Positions 26,201 to 36,155 of a stretch of DNA of 64,000 nt are shown piece after piece. The stretch lies in the NCBI GenBank assembly GCA_014377525.1, contig JACMPL010000016.1, positions 26,138 through 90,137 on the forward strand, given 5' to 3'. Each line of letters opens with the position of its first letter. Position 1 is the stretch's first letter. A model generated the notes under the pieces. That model was not told where the DNA came from. It searched no databases and saw nothing but the letters and a program-made list of their open reading frames with translations. The position numbers were made by a program, and so were the translations under genes. This stretch comes from Candidatus Saccharimonadota bacterium (GTDB lineage Bacteria; Patescibacteriota; Saccharimonadia; Saccharimonadales; UBA4665).

Positions 26201-26770
26201 ATTAAGCTGAACCACATGGTTGCCGATAAGATTCATGCCCGCTCAACTGGTCCGTATACCATGGTCACGCAGCAGCCACTTGGTGGTAAAGCTCAAAATG
26301 GTGCTCAGCGATTCGGAGAAATGGAAGTCTGGGCGCTCGTAGCTTACGGCGCCGCTACGACTCTCCAAGAAATGTTGACAATCAAGTCGGACGACGTCTA
26401 CGGACGATCTAAAGCTTACGAGTCGATCATCAAGAAAACTGCTATCGTTGGACCGAAAGTACCAGAGAGCTTTAACGTGCTCGTTAAAGAGTTGCAAGGT
26501 CTTGGACTTAAAGTCGACCTAGTACACTCCAATACCGTCGTTGACGCCGAAGAGGTTCTAGCAAACAACATTCAGGAAGAATCCACCCATCCATCAGTCG
26601 TCGAAGTACCACAGTCATCAATTTCTGACGTCGATGTGACCGAAGAGGCTGTTCCCGAAGAATTTAGTATCGTCACCAGTGACGACGACACAGACAATAC
26701 GCTTGATGATGCAGCGGTCACCGTACCAGCTGACGATACAAGCGATAACGAAGAGAAAGAGGTTGCCTAA
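23219..26770 (+). CDS. rpoB: DNA-directed RNA polymerase subunit beta
   Basis: Catalytic-core subunit, 1183 residues. Recognised blocks include the N-terminal protrusion, the rifampicin-region sequence SQLSQFMDQINPLSELAHKR near 380-400, the GDKLGGRHGNKG block near 880 and the C-terminal clamp-connector ending in FNVLVKELQGLGLKVDLV. After this come about 80 acidic residues. The stop overlaps the rpoC start by one base (TAATG), so rpoB and rpoC are translationally coupled. It is not preceded by rplK-A-J-L in this window. Confidence 0.98.
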   Translation: MAKTTATKSKRVFFTDDTSSIDLPSLVNHQNKSFQWFVSEGLGELLAEISPIDDYTGGKLSLSFKNYHFGDPKLPESVARENNVSYEAPLLATVELVNKITGEVKEQEIYLGDYPWMTTRGTFVINGAERVVVSQLIRSAGVFFTGELHGTSKLYGAKVIPGRGAWLEFETAANGAIFVKIDRKRKIAVTTLLRALGVTEAHMKETFNHVDTGKVSHIDLTLDKDPTKGQNDALIEVYRRLRPGDLATVDNAKSLIENMFYNYKRFDFSRVGRYKINKRLDLDVPNTLENRIMRLADIEAIIAEIIRLNNTQEPADDIDSLANRRVKLVGELVQRQFRIGLLRMERNTKDRMSMSEIETVTPGQLINARPIVAAVREFFASSQLSQFMDQINPLSELAHKRRLSSMGPGGLSRERAGFEVRDAHATHYGRICAVETPEGANIGLVLNLANYARVNDYGFVETPYRKVINAATPADIVGHIAAVDLEDADGKVLVKKGATVTAADATKLAKVEKRITWPVKARVTSDIVYLDAYDEQAKIIAGAGASFDADGHFVDERVAARFRLKSGEVESDDVNYVDAARNQIIGSSAGLIPFIEKNYVYRSLMGSNQQRQAVPLIQPQSPIVGTGLEGVAARNTGQVMLAEADGEVTQATAEAVIVKYKEGSITYEPQRFLRSNEGTSVNQKVVVSTGDKVVAGDVLIEGMSISGGELALGKDLIAAFMPWSGYNFEDAIIISRKLVEDDTLTSVHIVDFMIEVRETKLGPEVVTRDIPNVSEETLRHLDEDGIVRIGAEVHPGDILVGKITPKGEQELSSEERLLRAIFGEKAKEVRDTSQRMSNGKHGKVVGVKIFSRENGHELKAGVIMQIQVFVAQMRKIAVGDKLGGRHGNKGVIARILPVEDMPYMEDGTPIDILLNPLGVPSRMNVGQLFETHLGMAARALGMKVASPSFNGVPVSKIQELLKEAGFPEDGKQRLYDGRTGEAFKERTTVGSMYMIKLNHMVADKIHARSTGPYTMVTQQPLGGKAQNGAQRFGEMEVWALVAYGAATTLQEMLTIKSDDVYGRSKAYESIIKKTAIVGPKVPESFNVLVKELQGLGLKVDLVHSNTVVDAEEVLANNIQEESTHPSVVEVPQSSISDVDVTEEAVPEEFSIVTSDDDTDNTLDDAAVTVPADDTSDNEEKEVA

Positions 26771-29700
26771 TGATTCCCCAACGTTACTCAAACAACGGAA
26801 CCGATATTGCAGATTTTGATGCCGTTCGCCTAGCAGTCGCTAGTCCTGGAGACATTCTCGACTGGAGTTACGGCGAAGTTACCAAGCCGGAAACAATTAA
26901 CTATCGTACACAGAAACCAGAACGAGATGGATTGTTCTGCGAGCGGATCTTCGGACCGGTTAAAGATATAAATCCTCACGATGCGAAATACAAAGGCGTC
27001 CGTTCCCGCGAAGCCGCCGTCGATAAAAACGGCGAGCTGGTAACCCGCAGTATTGTCCGCCGCGAACGCATGGGCCACATTACCCTAGCAGTTCCAGTCG
27101 CGCACATTTGGTTCCTTCGTGGTACGCCATCTGCGATGGGGCTATTACTTGGCATGACCGTCAAGAATCTAGAGCGCGTCAGCTACTTCGCAGCCTACAT
27201 CGTCAAAAGTGTTGACACTGAAAAGCGTGACAAAATGCTTCACGACAAAGAAGCTGAATTCTCAGCTGCTAAAGAAGCTATTAAGCTTCGATTCGAGCGT
27301 GACGCCGAAGCTGAAGATGCTAACGTCAAAGCCTTAGCCGAAGCTCAGACCAAGGAAATGGAAGAAGTTACCGTCGATTTTGAAACGATCAAAGCCCAGC
27401 TGGCTTCACTCGTCAAAATGTCGCTGATGAGCGAAACTGATTTCCGTAGCCTGCCCGATGACCTCAGGGCCATCGTTAAAGTTGGTATGGGCGGCGCCTC
27501 ACTGCGCGACATGTTGGAAGAAATAGATCTCAAAGAGTTGATAGCTCAACTAATGGCCGAAGCCGAAGACGCCAAGGGCCAGCGTAAAAAGAAGTTGATG
27601 AAACGACTCCGTTTACTGGAAAGCATGGACCGCGCCGGTATCAAGCCATCGAGTATGTGTTTGTCCGTCTTGCCGGTCATTCCTCCGGACCTGCGCCCAA
27701 TGGTTCAGCTGACCGGTGGTCGATTTGCAACTTCTGACCTAAACGACCTGTACCGCCGTGTTATCAACCGCAACAATCGTCTTAAGAAACTGATGGATTT
27801 GAATGCACCAGAAGTTATTCGTCGTAACGAACAACGTATGTTGCAAGAAGCGGTCGACGCATTGATCGACAACAACAACGCTCGTTCTGGACGCGCAGTG
27901 GCCGCAACTGGTCAGCGCCGTCGCCTCAAATCTTTGAGTGACATGCTCAAAGGTAAGCAGGGCCGTTTCCGACAGAACTTACTTGGTAAGCGTGTCGACT
28001 ACTCTGGTCGTTCAGTTATCGTGGCTGGTCCAGAGCTTAAGATTCACCAGTGTGGTCTGCCAAAAATGATGGCGCTCGAACTGTTCAAGCCATTCGTAAT
28101 CGGTGAACTCATCGAAAACGAGCATGCTCATAACATCCGTAGTGCCTCTCGTTTGATCGAAATGGGTGAAACGGTTGTCTGGGACGCCCTCGACACCGTT
28201 ATTAAGGGCAAGTACGTGCTCCTAAACCGGGCACCGTCACTCCACCGTTTAAGTATCCAAGCTTTCCAGCCATTACTCATCGAAGGCAGGGCAATTCAAT
28301 TGCACCCGCTCGTTTGTAAAGGCTTCAACGCCGACTTCGATGGCGACCAAATGGCCGTCCACCTGCCATTGTCCGATGAAGCTCAGGCCGAAGCTCGCGA
28401 TATCATGGCAGCTAACCGTAACCTACTAAAGCCAGCTGATGGTTCGCCAATTTTGCACATCGAGCAAGATATCGTCCTCGGTTGTTACTACCTGACCTAC
28501 GACCGTCCCGGATCCAAAACAACGGCTGACACCGCCAAGCGATTCTCCAGCTTAGAAGAAGCTTTGATGTCATATGACGAGGGTCACACGGCGCTGCAGA
28601 GTTTCGTAACGCTACCGTTCCGAGGCCAGCAATTGACGACGACACTGGGCCGCGTGTTGTTCAACGAAATTTTCCCAGACGACTTTACCTTCCAAGATGA
28701 AGCAATGACCAAGAAGCGTCTCCAAAAAGTCATGGCCAGTGTTTACGCGCAGTATGGCCAAGAAAAGACGGCCGAAATCGCTGACGTCCTTAAAGACGTC
28801 GGGTTCCAGTACGCCACACTTTCTGGCCTCTCGATGGGTATGAGTGACTTCGATAGTATTGATGGCATGGATGAACTCGTGAAGGGCGGTGAAGACCGAA
28901 CTGCCGCAATCTCCGACCAGTACGAAGAAGGCTTCATCACTGAAGACGAGCGCTACCGTTTGACCGTCGAAAACTGGATGAAAGTCGATGCTGCCGTCCA
29001 AGACCTGCTAGCGCAGCAAATGGTTGGTCGCGATTCATCGATGGCTATCGCGATCACTTCTGGTGCTCGTGGTAACATTTCTCAGATGAAAAGCTCCGTT
29101 GGTATGCTTGGCGTCCAATCTGATGCATCTGGACTCGCAATCGAACTACCAATCAAGTCCGGTTACATCAAAGGACTCGATCCACTCGAATACTTCACCG
29201 GTACTCGTGGTACTCGTAAGGCATTGATCGACATCGCCCTTAAAACGGCCGATGCCGGTTACTTGACTCGTCGCTTGGTCGACGTATCACAGGACGTCTT
29301 TACGATTCCTGACGATAATACCGATCCAGGTTTTGCGCTGATGCGCGAAGACGCCGCCACAATCGGTGTGACGTACGCGTTCCGTCTGACGGGCCGCTAT
29401 GCAGCTGAAGAAGTGAAAGGCTACGTCAAGCAAGGCGAGATGTTCACTGCTGATATCGCTGCAGCAATTGACGCCGATGACAAGCTCGATGGTGTAAAAA
29501 TCATGAGCGTGCTCAGCTGTACCAATGTTCGTGGTGTTTCCCGTAAATCATACGGTGTTGACCCAGCTACCGGTAACCTAGTTGCCGATCACCACCCAAT
29601 CGGAGTGATCGCTGCTCAGAGTATCGGCGAGCCTGGTACGCAGCTGTCACTTGACTCAAAGCACCGTGCCGGCGCCGTCCTAGCCGACGATACCGCTCAG

Positions 29701-30633
29701 GGCCTGAGTCGTATCGAAGAGCTGTTCGAAGTTCGAACACCAAAGGGCCAAGCTTACATAACCGAAATTTCTGGTATTGCTAACACCTGGGAAGAAGGTG
29801 ACCATTATATCGTCCAAGTTACAGCCGATGACGCTGAAGTTTTGACGCTCGAACTCGGTACGCGTAAGCCACATTTGGCTAGCGGCTCCGATGTTTCTAT
29901 CGGTGATGTTGTTGCAGCCCACGAAGATGGTTCTGAGCCGCTGATCGCGCCAATGTCTGGTAGAGCCGAGATTACTGACCGTGCGGTCATGATCACGCCG
30001 ACCAAACAAAGTGTTAATCGTTACGAAATTCCTGGCTTTAAGCAGATGCAAGTCCGTGATGGCGATAAAGTCGTAGCCGGTCAGCGTTTGACTAACGGTT
30101 CAATTAACCTGCATGACTTGCAACGCCTCCAAGGTGTTCAGCCAACGCAGCGTTACGTCATGAACGAAATTCTGCAGATCTTTGCTGGACAGGGTCAGAA
30201 TATCGCCGACAAGCACCTTGAAATCATCGTGCGTCAGATGTTTAGCCGGGTTCAGATCGAAGATGCTAGCGATAGCGAATTCGTCACCGGTGACATCGTC
30301 AGCAAGCTGGCTGTCGTCGAAGCAAACGAAACATTAGTTGCTGCCGATAAAGAACCAGCTGAGTTTACTCAGTTGCTACTCGGCATTACAAAAGCTTCGC
30401 TGAGCACCGATTCATTCCTGAGTGCTGCATCGTTCCAAGATACTACTCGCGTGCTGATTGCCGCTAGTACTTCTGGTAAGATCGACAAACTGTATGGTCT
30501 GAAAGAAAACGTCATCCTCGGTCGAAAGATACCCGTTGGAACTGGTTGGAAAAATGAATCAGCCGATGATGCGCAGAGCGACGCTGATACTATCATCAGC
30601 GCAACCGAAAGCCACCAGCTCACACAAAACTAG
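26770..30633 (+). CDS. rpoC: DNA-directed RNA polymerase subunit beta' lacking both zinc sites
   Basis: The 1287-residue product has the catalytic NADFDGDQM (about 520-528), the bridge-helix and trigger-loop region and the [15 protein letters not shown] block. Both structural zinc sites are degenerate. In the N-terminal zinc-binding domain (about 68-90, just before RRERMGHI) all four cysteines are replaced, the segment reading NPHDAKYKG. In the second site only one cysteine remains (about 917, SCTN); the partners read Val and Ser (GVSRKSYG) and the earlier DDCGT-type Cys is Asn. The trigger-loop continuation [11 protein letters not shown] also departs from the common TMRTFHTGG. The gene is otherwise full-length and coupled to rpoB. 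Confidence 0.98.
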   Translation: MIPQRYSNNGTDIADFDAVRLAVASPGDILDWSYGEVTKPETINYRTQKPERDGLFCERIFGPVKDINPHDAKYKGVRSREAAVDKNGELVTRSIVRRERMGHITLAVPVAHIWFLRGTPSAMGLLLGMTVKNLERVSYFAAYIVKSVDTEKRDKMLHDKEAEFSAAKEAIKLRFERDAEAEDANVKALAEAQTKEMEEVTVDFETIKAQLASLVKMSLMSETDFRSLPDDLRAIVKVGMGGASLRDMLEEIDLKELIAQLMAEAEDAKGQRKKKLMKRLRLLESMDRAGIKPSSMCLSVLPVIPPDLRPMVQLTGGRFATSDLNDLYRRVINRNNRLKKLMDLNAPEVIRRNEQRMLQEAVDALIDNNNARSGRAVAATGQRRRLKSLSDMLKGKQGRFRQNLLGKRVDYSGRSVIVAGPELKIHQCGLPKMMALELFKPFVIGELIENEHAHNIRSASRLIEMGETVVWDALDTVIKGKYVLLNRAPSLHRLSIQAFQPLLIEGRAIQLHPLVCKGFNADFDGDQMAVHLPLSDEAQAEARDIMAANRNLLKPADGSPILHIEQDIVLGCYYLTYDRPGSKTTADTAKRFSSLEEALMSYDEGHTALQSFVTLPFRGQQLTTTLGRVLFNEIFPDDFTFQDEAMTKKRLQKVMASVYAQYGQEKTAEIADVLKDVGFQYATLSGLSMGMSDFDSIDGMDELVKGGEDRTAAISDQYEEGFITEDERYRLTVENWMKVDAAVQDLLAQQMVGRDSSMAIAITSGARGNISQMKSSVGMLGVQSDASGLAIELPIKSGYIKGLDPLEYFTGTRGTRKALIDIALKTADAGYLTRRLVDVSQDVFTIPDDNTDPGFALMREDAATIGVTYAFRLTGRYAAEEVKGYVKQGEMFTADIAAAIDADDKLDGVKIMSVLSCTNVRGVSRKSYGVDPATGNLVADHHPIGVIAAQSIGEPGTQLSLDSKHRAGAVLADDTAQGLSRIEELFEVRTPKGQAYITEISGIANTWEEGDHYIVQVTADDAEVLTLELGTRKPHLASGSDVSIGDVVAAHEDGSEPLIAPMSGRAEITDRAVMITPTKQSVNRYEIPGFKQMQVRDGDKVVAGQRLTNGSINLHDLQRLQGVQPTQRYVMNEILQIFAGQGQNIADKHLEIIVRQMFSRVQIEDASDSEFVTGDIVSKLAVVEANETLVAADKEPAEFTQLLLGITKASLSTDSFLSAASFQDTTRVLIAASTSGKIDKLYGLKENVILGRKIPVGTGWKNESADDAQSDADTIISATESHQLTQN

Positions 30634-30655
30634 CGTGCTGTTAGCCAGTGCCTAG

Positions 30656-30684
30656 TTGTAAGACTTGAGCTAATCTGTTAAAAT
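30656..30684 (+). promoter_or_regulatory. Probable promoter for rpsL-rpsG
   Basis: TTGTAA (30656-30661), a 17-base spacer and TAAAAT (30679-30684). It leaves a leader of about 75 bases before rpsL that contains a GGGA/TCCC stem (about 30713-30730). Confidence 0.5.
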
Positions 30685-30764
30685 GTTGTTACAAACGTAA
30701 GCAATCCGAGCCGGGAACAGGCATGATCCCAAGTCGCAGTAGATTGCATCCATAAGGAGAAATA

Positions 30765-31178
30765 ATGCCAACAATCAATCAATTGGTTCGCAAGCCTCGC
30801 ACCAAGCTGACTGTTAAAAGCAAGTCGCCTGCTATGCAGCGCGTTGTGAATAGTCTTAAGACCAAAAATTATGAGAAACCAGCCCCATTCAAGCGTGGCG
30901 TCTGTGTTAAGGTTACGACCAAGACTCCGAAGAAGCCGAACTCGGCACTTCGTAAGGTAGCTCGTGTTCGTTTGACCAACGGTTACGAGGTATGGGCTTA
31001 CATCGGCGGCGAAGGCCACAACCTGCAAGAACACGCCGCTGTCCTAGTTCGTGGTGGACGCGTCAAAGATCTTCCTGGTGTGCGCTATCACATCGTTCGT
31101 GGAAGTCTTGACCTTCAGGGAGTTAACAACCGCAAGCAGGGCCGTTCCAAGTACGGTACTAAGAAAGAGAGCAAGTAA
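30765..31178 (+). CDS. rpsL: 30S ribosomal protein S12
   Basis: Decoding-centre protein, 137 residues. The conserved loop [15 protein letters not shown] is intact, with lysines at the streptomycin-sensitive positions, and [10 protein letters not shown] near the C-terminus is canonical. AAGGAG precedes the ATG. Its stop overlaps the rpsG start by one base (TAATG). The order rpsL-rpsG-fusA-tuf follows the classic str operon. Confidence 0.97.
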   Translation: MPTINQLVRKPRTKLTVKSKSPAMQRVVNSLKTKNYEKPAPFKRGVCVKVTTKTPKKPNSALRKVARVRLTNGYEVWAYIGGEGHNLQEHAAVLVRGGRVKDLPGVRYHIVRGSLDLQGVNNRKQGRSKYGTKKESK

Positions 31179-31657
31179 TGCCACGTAAAAAAACCAAGGC
31201 GCTTGTCCGCGAAGTCCAACCCGACCGCCTCTACAACAATGTCCAAGTCCAGAAGCTTATCAACCGTGTTATGAATGACGGGAAAAAGCAAATTGCCGAG
31301 AAGCTTGTATACACCGGTATGCAAAAAGCCGCCGAGCGACTGAAAGTCGAGAGTCCACTCGAAGTCTTCGAAAAAGCTTTTAAGAATGTTCAACCACAGG
31401 TCGAGACTCGTTCTCGTCGTGTCGGTGGTGCCAACTACCAGATTCCTTTCGAAGTTAAAGGTCAACGCCAGAACCACCTGACTACCATGTGGTTCGTCGC
31501 AGCCTGCCGCTCACGCAAGGGTATCGGCATGGCCGATAAAATCGCTGCTGAACTCCAAGATGCCTACAACGGTCAAGGTAATGCCGTTAAAAAGCGTGAA
31601 GACACCCACAAGATGGCCGAAGCTAACCGTGCCTTCGCACACTTTGCACGTACCTAG
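31178..31657 (+). CDS. rpsG: 30S ribosomal protein S7
   Basis: Primary binder of the 16S 3' major domain; 159 residues, normal length. The family features are MPRKK at the N-terminus, the central VETRSRRVGGANYQIP beta-hairpin that contacts the E site and the C-terminal KREDTHKMAEANRAFAHF. It is translationally coupled to rpsL. Confidence 0.97.
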   Translation: MPRKKTKALVREVQPDRLYNNVQVQKLINRVMNDGKKQIAEKLVYTGMQKAAERLKVESPLEVFEKAFKNVQPQVETRSRRVGGANYQIPFEVKGQRQNHLTTMWFVAACRSRKGIGMADKIAAELQDAYNGQGNAVKKREDTHKMAEANRAFAHFART

Positions 31658-31716
31658 TAACAGCTGAAGAACGCGAAAAGTTATATCACGCTCTTAATGC
31701 TGTAACTACTACCAAT

Positions 31717-31743
31717 TTGACTATCTCGATAGCGCAATATAAT
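31717..31743 (+). promoter_or_regulatory. Promoter for fusA
   Basis: TTGACT (31717-31722), a short 15-base spacer and TATAAT (31738-31743). GAAGAGGAAAG serves as ribosome site before ATG 31772. Confidence 0.55.
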
Positions 31744-31771
31744 GTATTAAATTTGAAGAGGAAAGATACAT

Positions 31772-33859
31772 ATGGCAGATAAGAAAGCCCCAATGGATAA
31801 AATTCGTAATCTTGGCATTATCGCCCACATTGATGCCGGTAAAACGACAACCACTGAGGGCATTCTGTATCGAACTGGCCTAAACCACAAAATTGGTGCT
31901 GTACACAACGGCGAGACAACTACTGACTGGATGGCGCAAGAGCGTGAGCGCGGTATTACTATCGTTGCTGCTTCCGTTACCTGTTACTGGAAAGGTCACC
32001 AAATCAATATTATCGACACACCAGGTCACATTGACTTTACGGTTGAGGTTGAACGTTCACTTCGAGTTCTCGACGGCGCTTGCGTCGTCTTCGATGGTAA
32101 GATGGGTGTTGAATCGCAGTCCGAAACAGTTTGGCGTCAGGCTGATAAGTATGGGGTACCTCGTGTTTGTTTCATCAACAAAATAAACCAAACTGGCGGT
32201 GACTTCTATAAGTCACTCGACACTATCCATGCCCGTCTCTCCAAGCGCGCTTTCCCAATTCATCTACCGATTGGCTTTGAACAGAGTATCAATGGAATCG
32301 TCGACCTTATTGAAATGAAAGCCTTTACGTACAAAGACTTTACCGACAAAGAGCTCGTTGAAGCTCCGATTCCCGAAGATATGATGGAGCAAGTTAAGCG
32401 TTACCGAAGCTTACTGATAGAGAACGCCGTTGCAGAGGACGAGGCGATGCTCGAAAAATTCTTCGAAGTTGGCGAGGAAGGTCTCACCGAAGCGGACGTT
32501 AAGCAGGCTATTCGTTCGGCCGTTTTGTCTGGTAACTTTTTTGCGGTAAGCGGTGGTGATGGTCGTGGTGTGATAGTCGAAAAAGTTCTCGATATGGTTA
32601 ATGATTATCTGCCAAGTCCAATTGATCGTGGATCAACTTGGGGCATTCAGCCAAAAACTGGCGAGGAAATCGAGCGCAAGCCTGATGAGAATCAACCATT
32701 CTCGGCATTGGCGTTTAAAATAACTACCGATCCCTTCGTCGGCAAGTTAGCGTATTTCCGTGTCTATTCAGGAAAAATTACTGCTGGTTCATACGTCATG
32801 AACAGTTCCAAAGGCGACCGCGAGCGCATTGGGCGCATTGTCCGCTTGCAAGCCGACAAGCGCGAAGACGTCACTGAAGTCGGTGCTGGCGACATTGCGG
32901 CAATCGTTGGCCTTAAAGGTACAACGACTGGTAATACACTTTGTGACGTGAATGATCAGATCGTGCTCGAGAGTATTACCTTTCCTGAGCCACCAGTTTC
33001 GATTGCAATCGAGCCGAAGACCAAAGTTGACCAAGAAAAAATGGGTGTTGCATTGCAACGTCTAGCAGAAGAAGATCCAACTTTCCGAGTTCGAGTTGAT
33101 GACGAAACTGCTCAAACCATCATTATGGGAATGGGTGAACTTCACCTTGAAATTCTGGTTGATCGTATGAAGCGTGAATTTAATGTCGAGGCTAACATTG
33201 GCCAACCGCAGGTTGCCTACCGTGAAACTATCCGAAAGGATAATGTCGAGGTTCAAGGTAAATTTGTCCGTCAATCTGGTGGTCGTGGTCAATACGGTGA
33301 TGTCTGGCTTCGTTTGTCTCAGAATGAAGTTGGCAAAGGCTATGAATTCATCAACTCTATTAGAGGTGGTGTTGTTCCAACCGAGTATATTCCAGCCGTT
33401 CGCAAAGGGATCGAAGAAGCTATGAAAAATGGTGTTGTTGCTGGATATCCTATGGTAGACATCAAAGCTGAGTTGTATGACGGAAGTTATCACGAAGTTG
33501 ACTCCAACGAAATGGCCTTTGGAATTGCCGGCTCACTTGGATTTCAAGAAGGTGCCAAGCGCGCGAGCCCAACGCTACTCGAACCAATCATGAAAGTTGT
33601 CGCCGTTACTCCAGAAGAATTCATGGGTGACGTCATCGGTAGTCTGAACAGCAAACGTGGGCGCATTGAATCAATGGAAGATCTTTCAAGCGGAATCAAA
33701 GAAATCACTGCCTTTGTGCCGCTTGGAGAAATGTTTGGCTACACAACTGACCTCCGTTCGATGACACAAGGTCGGGCTAGCTCGAGCATGGAGCTTGACC
33801 ACTACGCTGATGTGCCAAACCACATCGCCGAAGCGATTGCTGCTAAGAATACTAAGTAG
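31772..33859 (+). CDS. fusA: Elongation factor G with NKIN G4 box
   Basis: Ribosomal translocase, 695 residues. G1 (AHIDAGKTT), G2 (RGITI) and G3 (DTPGH) are canonical, and domains II-V are complete. The G4 box, normally NKxD, reads Asn-Lys-Ile-Asn at 136-139. The Asp of this box normally contacts the guanine ring, so its replacement is unusual. There is only this one EF-G gene in the window, and the frame is intact. It has its own promoter and Shine-Dalgarno sequence, separate from rpsLG and tuf. Confidence 0.97.
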   Translation: MADKKAPMDKIRNLGIIAHIDAGKTTTTEGILYRTGLNHKIGAVHNGETTTDWMAQERERGITIVAASVTCYWKGHQINIIDTPGHIDFTVEVERSLRVLDGACVVFDGKMGVESQSETVWRQADKYGVPRVCFINKINQTGGDFYKSLDTIHARLSKRAFPIHLPIGFEQSINGIVDLIEMKAFTYKDFTDKELVEAPIPEDMMEQVKRYRSLLIENAVAEDEAMLEKFFEVGEEGLTEADVKQAIRSAVLSGNFFAVSGGDGRGVIVEKVLDMVNDYLPSPIDRGSTWGIQPKTGEEIERKPDENQPFSALAFKITTDPFVGKLAYFRVYSGKITAGSYVMNSSKGDRERIGRIVRLQADKREDVTEVGAGDIAAIVGLKGTTTGNTLCDVNDQIVLESITFPEPPVSIAIEPKTKVDQEKMGVALQRLAEEDPTFRVRVDDETAQTIIMGMGELHLEILVDRMKREFNVEANIGQPQVAYRETIRKDNVEVQGKFVRQSGGRGQYGDVWLRLSQNEVGKGYEFINSIRGGVVPTEYIPAVRKGIEEAMKNGVVAGYPMVDIKAELYDGSYHEVDSNEMAFGIAGSLGFQEGAKRASPTLLEPIMKVVAVTPEEFMGDVIGSLNSKRGRIESMEDLSSGIKEITAFVPLGEMFGYTTDLRSMTQGRASSSMELDHYADVPNHIAEAIAAKNTK

Positions 33860-33878
33860 TAGAATGCGCGTCGTAACC

Positions 33879-33907
33879 CTTTACAAACACCTGTAGATTC
33901 TCTATAC
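33879..33907 (+). promoter_or_regulatory. Promoter for tuf
   Basis: TTTACA (33879-33884), a 17-base spacer and TATACT (33902-33907), one of the best promoters in the window. The leader is about 80 bases and ends with AAGGAGAT. Confidence 0.75.
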
Positions 33908-33993
33908 TTTGTCAGGTTACGATGTGTAGTTTCTGTATACCTACGTGTCCGATATTTAAAGATAATTAATAAATTACTAAGGAGATAACCCCT

Positions 33994-35178
33994 ATGGCTG
34001 ATAAATTCGACCGAACAAAACCTCACGTTAACGTTGGTACAATGGGACACGTTGACCATGGTAAAACTACATTAACTGCAGCAATTACTGCTGTCCTTGC
34101 AAAGAAGCTTCCATCACCTGTCAACAAACCAGTCGCATATGACATGATTGACAACGCTCCCGAAGAGCGCGCTCGTGGTATTACCATTGCTACTTCTCAC
34201 CAGGAGTACGAATCTGAGAAGCGTCACTACGCGCACGTCGATATGCCTGGGCACGCCGATTACGTGAAGAACATGATTACCGGTGCGGCTCAAATTGACG
34301 GTGCTATCCTTGTTGTTGGTGCTAACGACGGCCCATTGCCTCAGACCCGTGAGCACGTCCTTTTGGCTCGCCAAGTGGGCGTTCCATCAATCCTTGTTTT
34401 TATGAACAAGATGGATCTTGCTGACGAAGAATTAGTCGAGCTTGTCGAACTCGACATCCGTGAACTGCTTGCCAAGAACGGTTTCGATGAAAACGCTCCT
34501 ATCATTAAGGGTTCTGCTACACAGGCACTTGCTGGTGACCCAGCTGCCGAAGACGCAATTATGGAACTAGTCGCAGCAATGGACAGCTACGTACCAGAGC
34601 CAAAGCGCGAACTCGACAAGCCATTCTTAATGCCTATCGAAGATGTCTTCTCTATTAAGGGTCGTGGTACGGTTGCCACCGGTCGTATCGAGTCTGGTAT
34701 CGTCAAAATCAACGAAGAAGTTGAAATTGTCGGCATTCACGCGCCTCGTAAGACTGTCGTTACCGGAATCGAAGCTTTTAAGAAGCAACTCGACCAAGGT
34801 CAAGCTGGTGACAACGCCGGGCTACTACTTCGTGGTATTGAGCGTGATGATATTGAGCGTGGCCAGGTTATTGCCAAGCCAGGTACGATTACTCCGCACA
34901 CTGAATTCGATTCAGAGGTTTACATTCTTACCAAAGAAGAAGGTGGACGCCACACGCCTTTCTTCAAGGGCTACAAGCCACAGTTTTACTTCCGTACTAC
35001 GGACGTGACTGGTGAAGTAGAACTTCCAGCTGACAAAGAAATGGTTATGCCAGGCGATACAATTACCTTTAAGGTAAAACTGCTCGCTCCAATCGCTATG
35101 GAACAAGGACTACGCTTCGCTATTCGCGAAGGTGGCCGTACTGTTGGCGCTGGTGTCGTTACTAAGATCGTAAAATAA
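33994..35178 (+). CDS. tuf: Elongation factor Tu
   Basis: GTPase delivering aminoacyl-tRNA to the ribosome; 394 residues. G1 [10 protein letters not shown]2 RGITI and G4 NKMD are intact. The G3 segment reads [10 protein letters not shown] where most bacterial EF-Tu has DCPGH, a Cys-to-Met change next to the G3 glycine. Domains 2 and 3 are complete, ending in [12 protein letters not shown]. Monocistronic: a strong promoter precedes it and a strong terminator follows it. Confidence 0.98.
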   Translation: MADKFDRTKPHVNVGTMGHVDHGKTTLTAAITAVLAKKLPSPVNKPVAYDMIDNAPEERARGITIATSHQEYESEKRHYAHVDMPGHADYVKNMITGAAQIDGAILVVGANDGPLPQTREHVLLARQVGVPSILVFMNKMDLADEELVELVELDIRELLAKNGFDENAPIIKGSATQALAGDPAAEDAIMELVAAMDSYVPEPKRELDKPFLMPIEDVFSIKGRGTVATGRIESGIVKINEEVEIVGIHAPRKTVVTGIEAFKKQLDQGQAGDNAGLLLRGIERDDIERGQVIAKPGTITPHTEFDSEVYILTKEEGGRHTPFFKGYKPQFYFRTTDVTGEVELPADKEMVMPGDTITFKVKLLAPIAMEQGLRFAIREGGRTVGAGVVTKIVK

Positions 35179-35196
35179 TTTTACAAACCTCACTTA

Positions 35197-35223
35197 TAAG
35201 AGCGCCTCGTCGAGGCGCTCTTA
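35197..35223 (+). terminator. Intrinsic terminator after tuf
   Basis: TAAGAGCGCCTCG (35197-35209) and CGAGGCGCTCTTA (35211-35223) are perfect 13-base complements around one base (a 5-base loop in practice), followed by GTATTTT. Confidence 0.88.
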
Positions 35224-35508
35224 GTATTTTAAGGAATAAATATTCACAAATAAATTACGGCTTTCCATATACAAATATACAATAAGCTTCTAATCTGTGT
35301 GCCGATATCGTATGTATCAATACAACAAGCTCTGAACAATAATCTGTACCAATTTAAACGTCGGCTATGTAGCATGCGTACTTCAATGAGCGCAGCTACG
35401 GCACACTATTGCTTGCTCACGCAGAAGGTATCGATATAATTGTCCAAAGTCAAAACAAAAGATGAAAGTTCTGGACTGGATTATCCGTGAATTATTCATC
35501 GAATTACT
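35224..35508 (+). other. Non-coding gap between tuf and rpsJ
   Basis: No convincing gene is seen. A 28-codon open frame without a start (roughly 35373-35466, containing ERSYGTLLLAHAEGIDIIVQ) looks protein-like and may be a fragment of a lost gene. The motif AATAAATTAC (35246-35255) recurs upstream of RNase J near 59190. Confidence 0.35.
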
Positions 35509-35536
35509 TTGTCTTTAGCGTTAAATATTGTAATAT
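35509..35536 (+). promoter_or_regulatory. Possible promoter for rpsJ
   Basis: TTGTCT (35509-35514), a 16-base spacer and TAATAT (35531-35536), about 100 bases before the ATG. Other TA-rich hexamers nearby are alternatives. Confidence 0.4.
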
Positions 35537-35637
35537 AAAAACTATAAACTAATCTGCACTGACTAAAAGTCATTATACCTAATGTGGTATGAAGATGTTA
35601 CAGCGCCAAGTCGGGTAAAGCCGATAGGAGTCCCGTC

Positions 35638-35964
35638 ATGGCAGAAGCTAAAACCGAACCAAAACAACGTATTAGAATTCGCCTAAAAGCTTACGATCAC
35701 AAAGTTATTGACCAGGCTGCCAAGCAGATTGTAGATACAGCACTACGTACTGGTGCAACATTGGCTGGTCCAATCCCGTTGCCAACTCGCCGCAGTATCT
35801 TTACGGTAGTCAAGAGTCCCCACGTCTACAAAAAAGGTCGTGAGCAATTCGAAATGCGTGTTCACAAACGCCTTATCGATGTCTTTGAACCAACTCCTAA
35901 GACTATTGACTCATTGATGAATCTTAGTTTGCCAGCTGGTTGTGATGTCGAAATTAAAATGTAG
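35638..35964 (+). CDS. rpsJ: 30S ribosomal protein S10
   Basis: 108 residues with family blocks [43 protein letters not shown] and HKRLIDV. S10 is a 30S head protein and a partner of NusB/NusG in antitermination. Normally it is the first gene of the S10 operon; here a strong terminator follows and two unrelated genes separate it from rplC. TAGGAG lies 9 bases before the ATG. Confidence 0.97.
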   Translation: MAEAKTEPKQRIRIRLKAYDHKVIDQAAKQIVDTALRTGATLAGPIPLPTRRSIFTVVKSPHVYKKGREQFEMRVHKRLIDVFEPTPKTIDSLMNLSLPAGCDVEIKM

Positions 35965-35990
35965 ATCTTTCTGCTAAGCAGTTATTGATT

Positions 35991-36023
35991 ATGAAAAACC
36001 GCACCCCTAGAGCGGTTTTTCAT
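35991..36023 (+). terminator. Intrinsic terminator after rpsJ
   Basis: ATGAAAAACCGC (35991-36002) pairs fully with GCGGTTTTTCAT (36012-36023) around a 9-base loop, with T and A tracts on both sides, so it could work in both directions. Confidence 0.85.
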
Positions 36024-36155
36024 GTAATTGATCAATTGATCTGGCTAATTTGTGTAAATTATTTCATAAACGGATATAAGGTAGTAGGCTATAGTTAAAT
36101 TTGTTACAAAGTATACGCTCAACAATTCTAGCAGTACTAATCCAGGAGACTAACA

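Noticed and set aside
25597..26236. Long antisense frames over rpoB and other conserved genes
   Set aside because: They are shadows of strongly biased sense codons; no family pattern and no expression signals.
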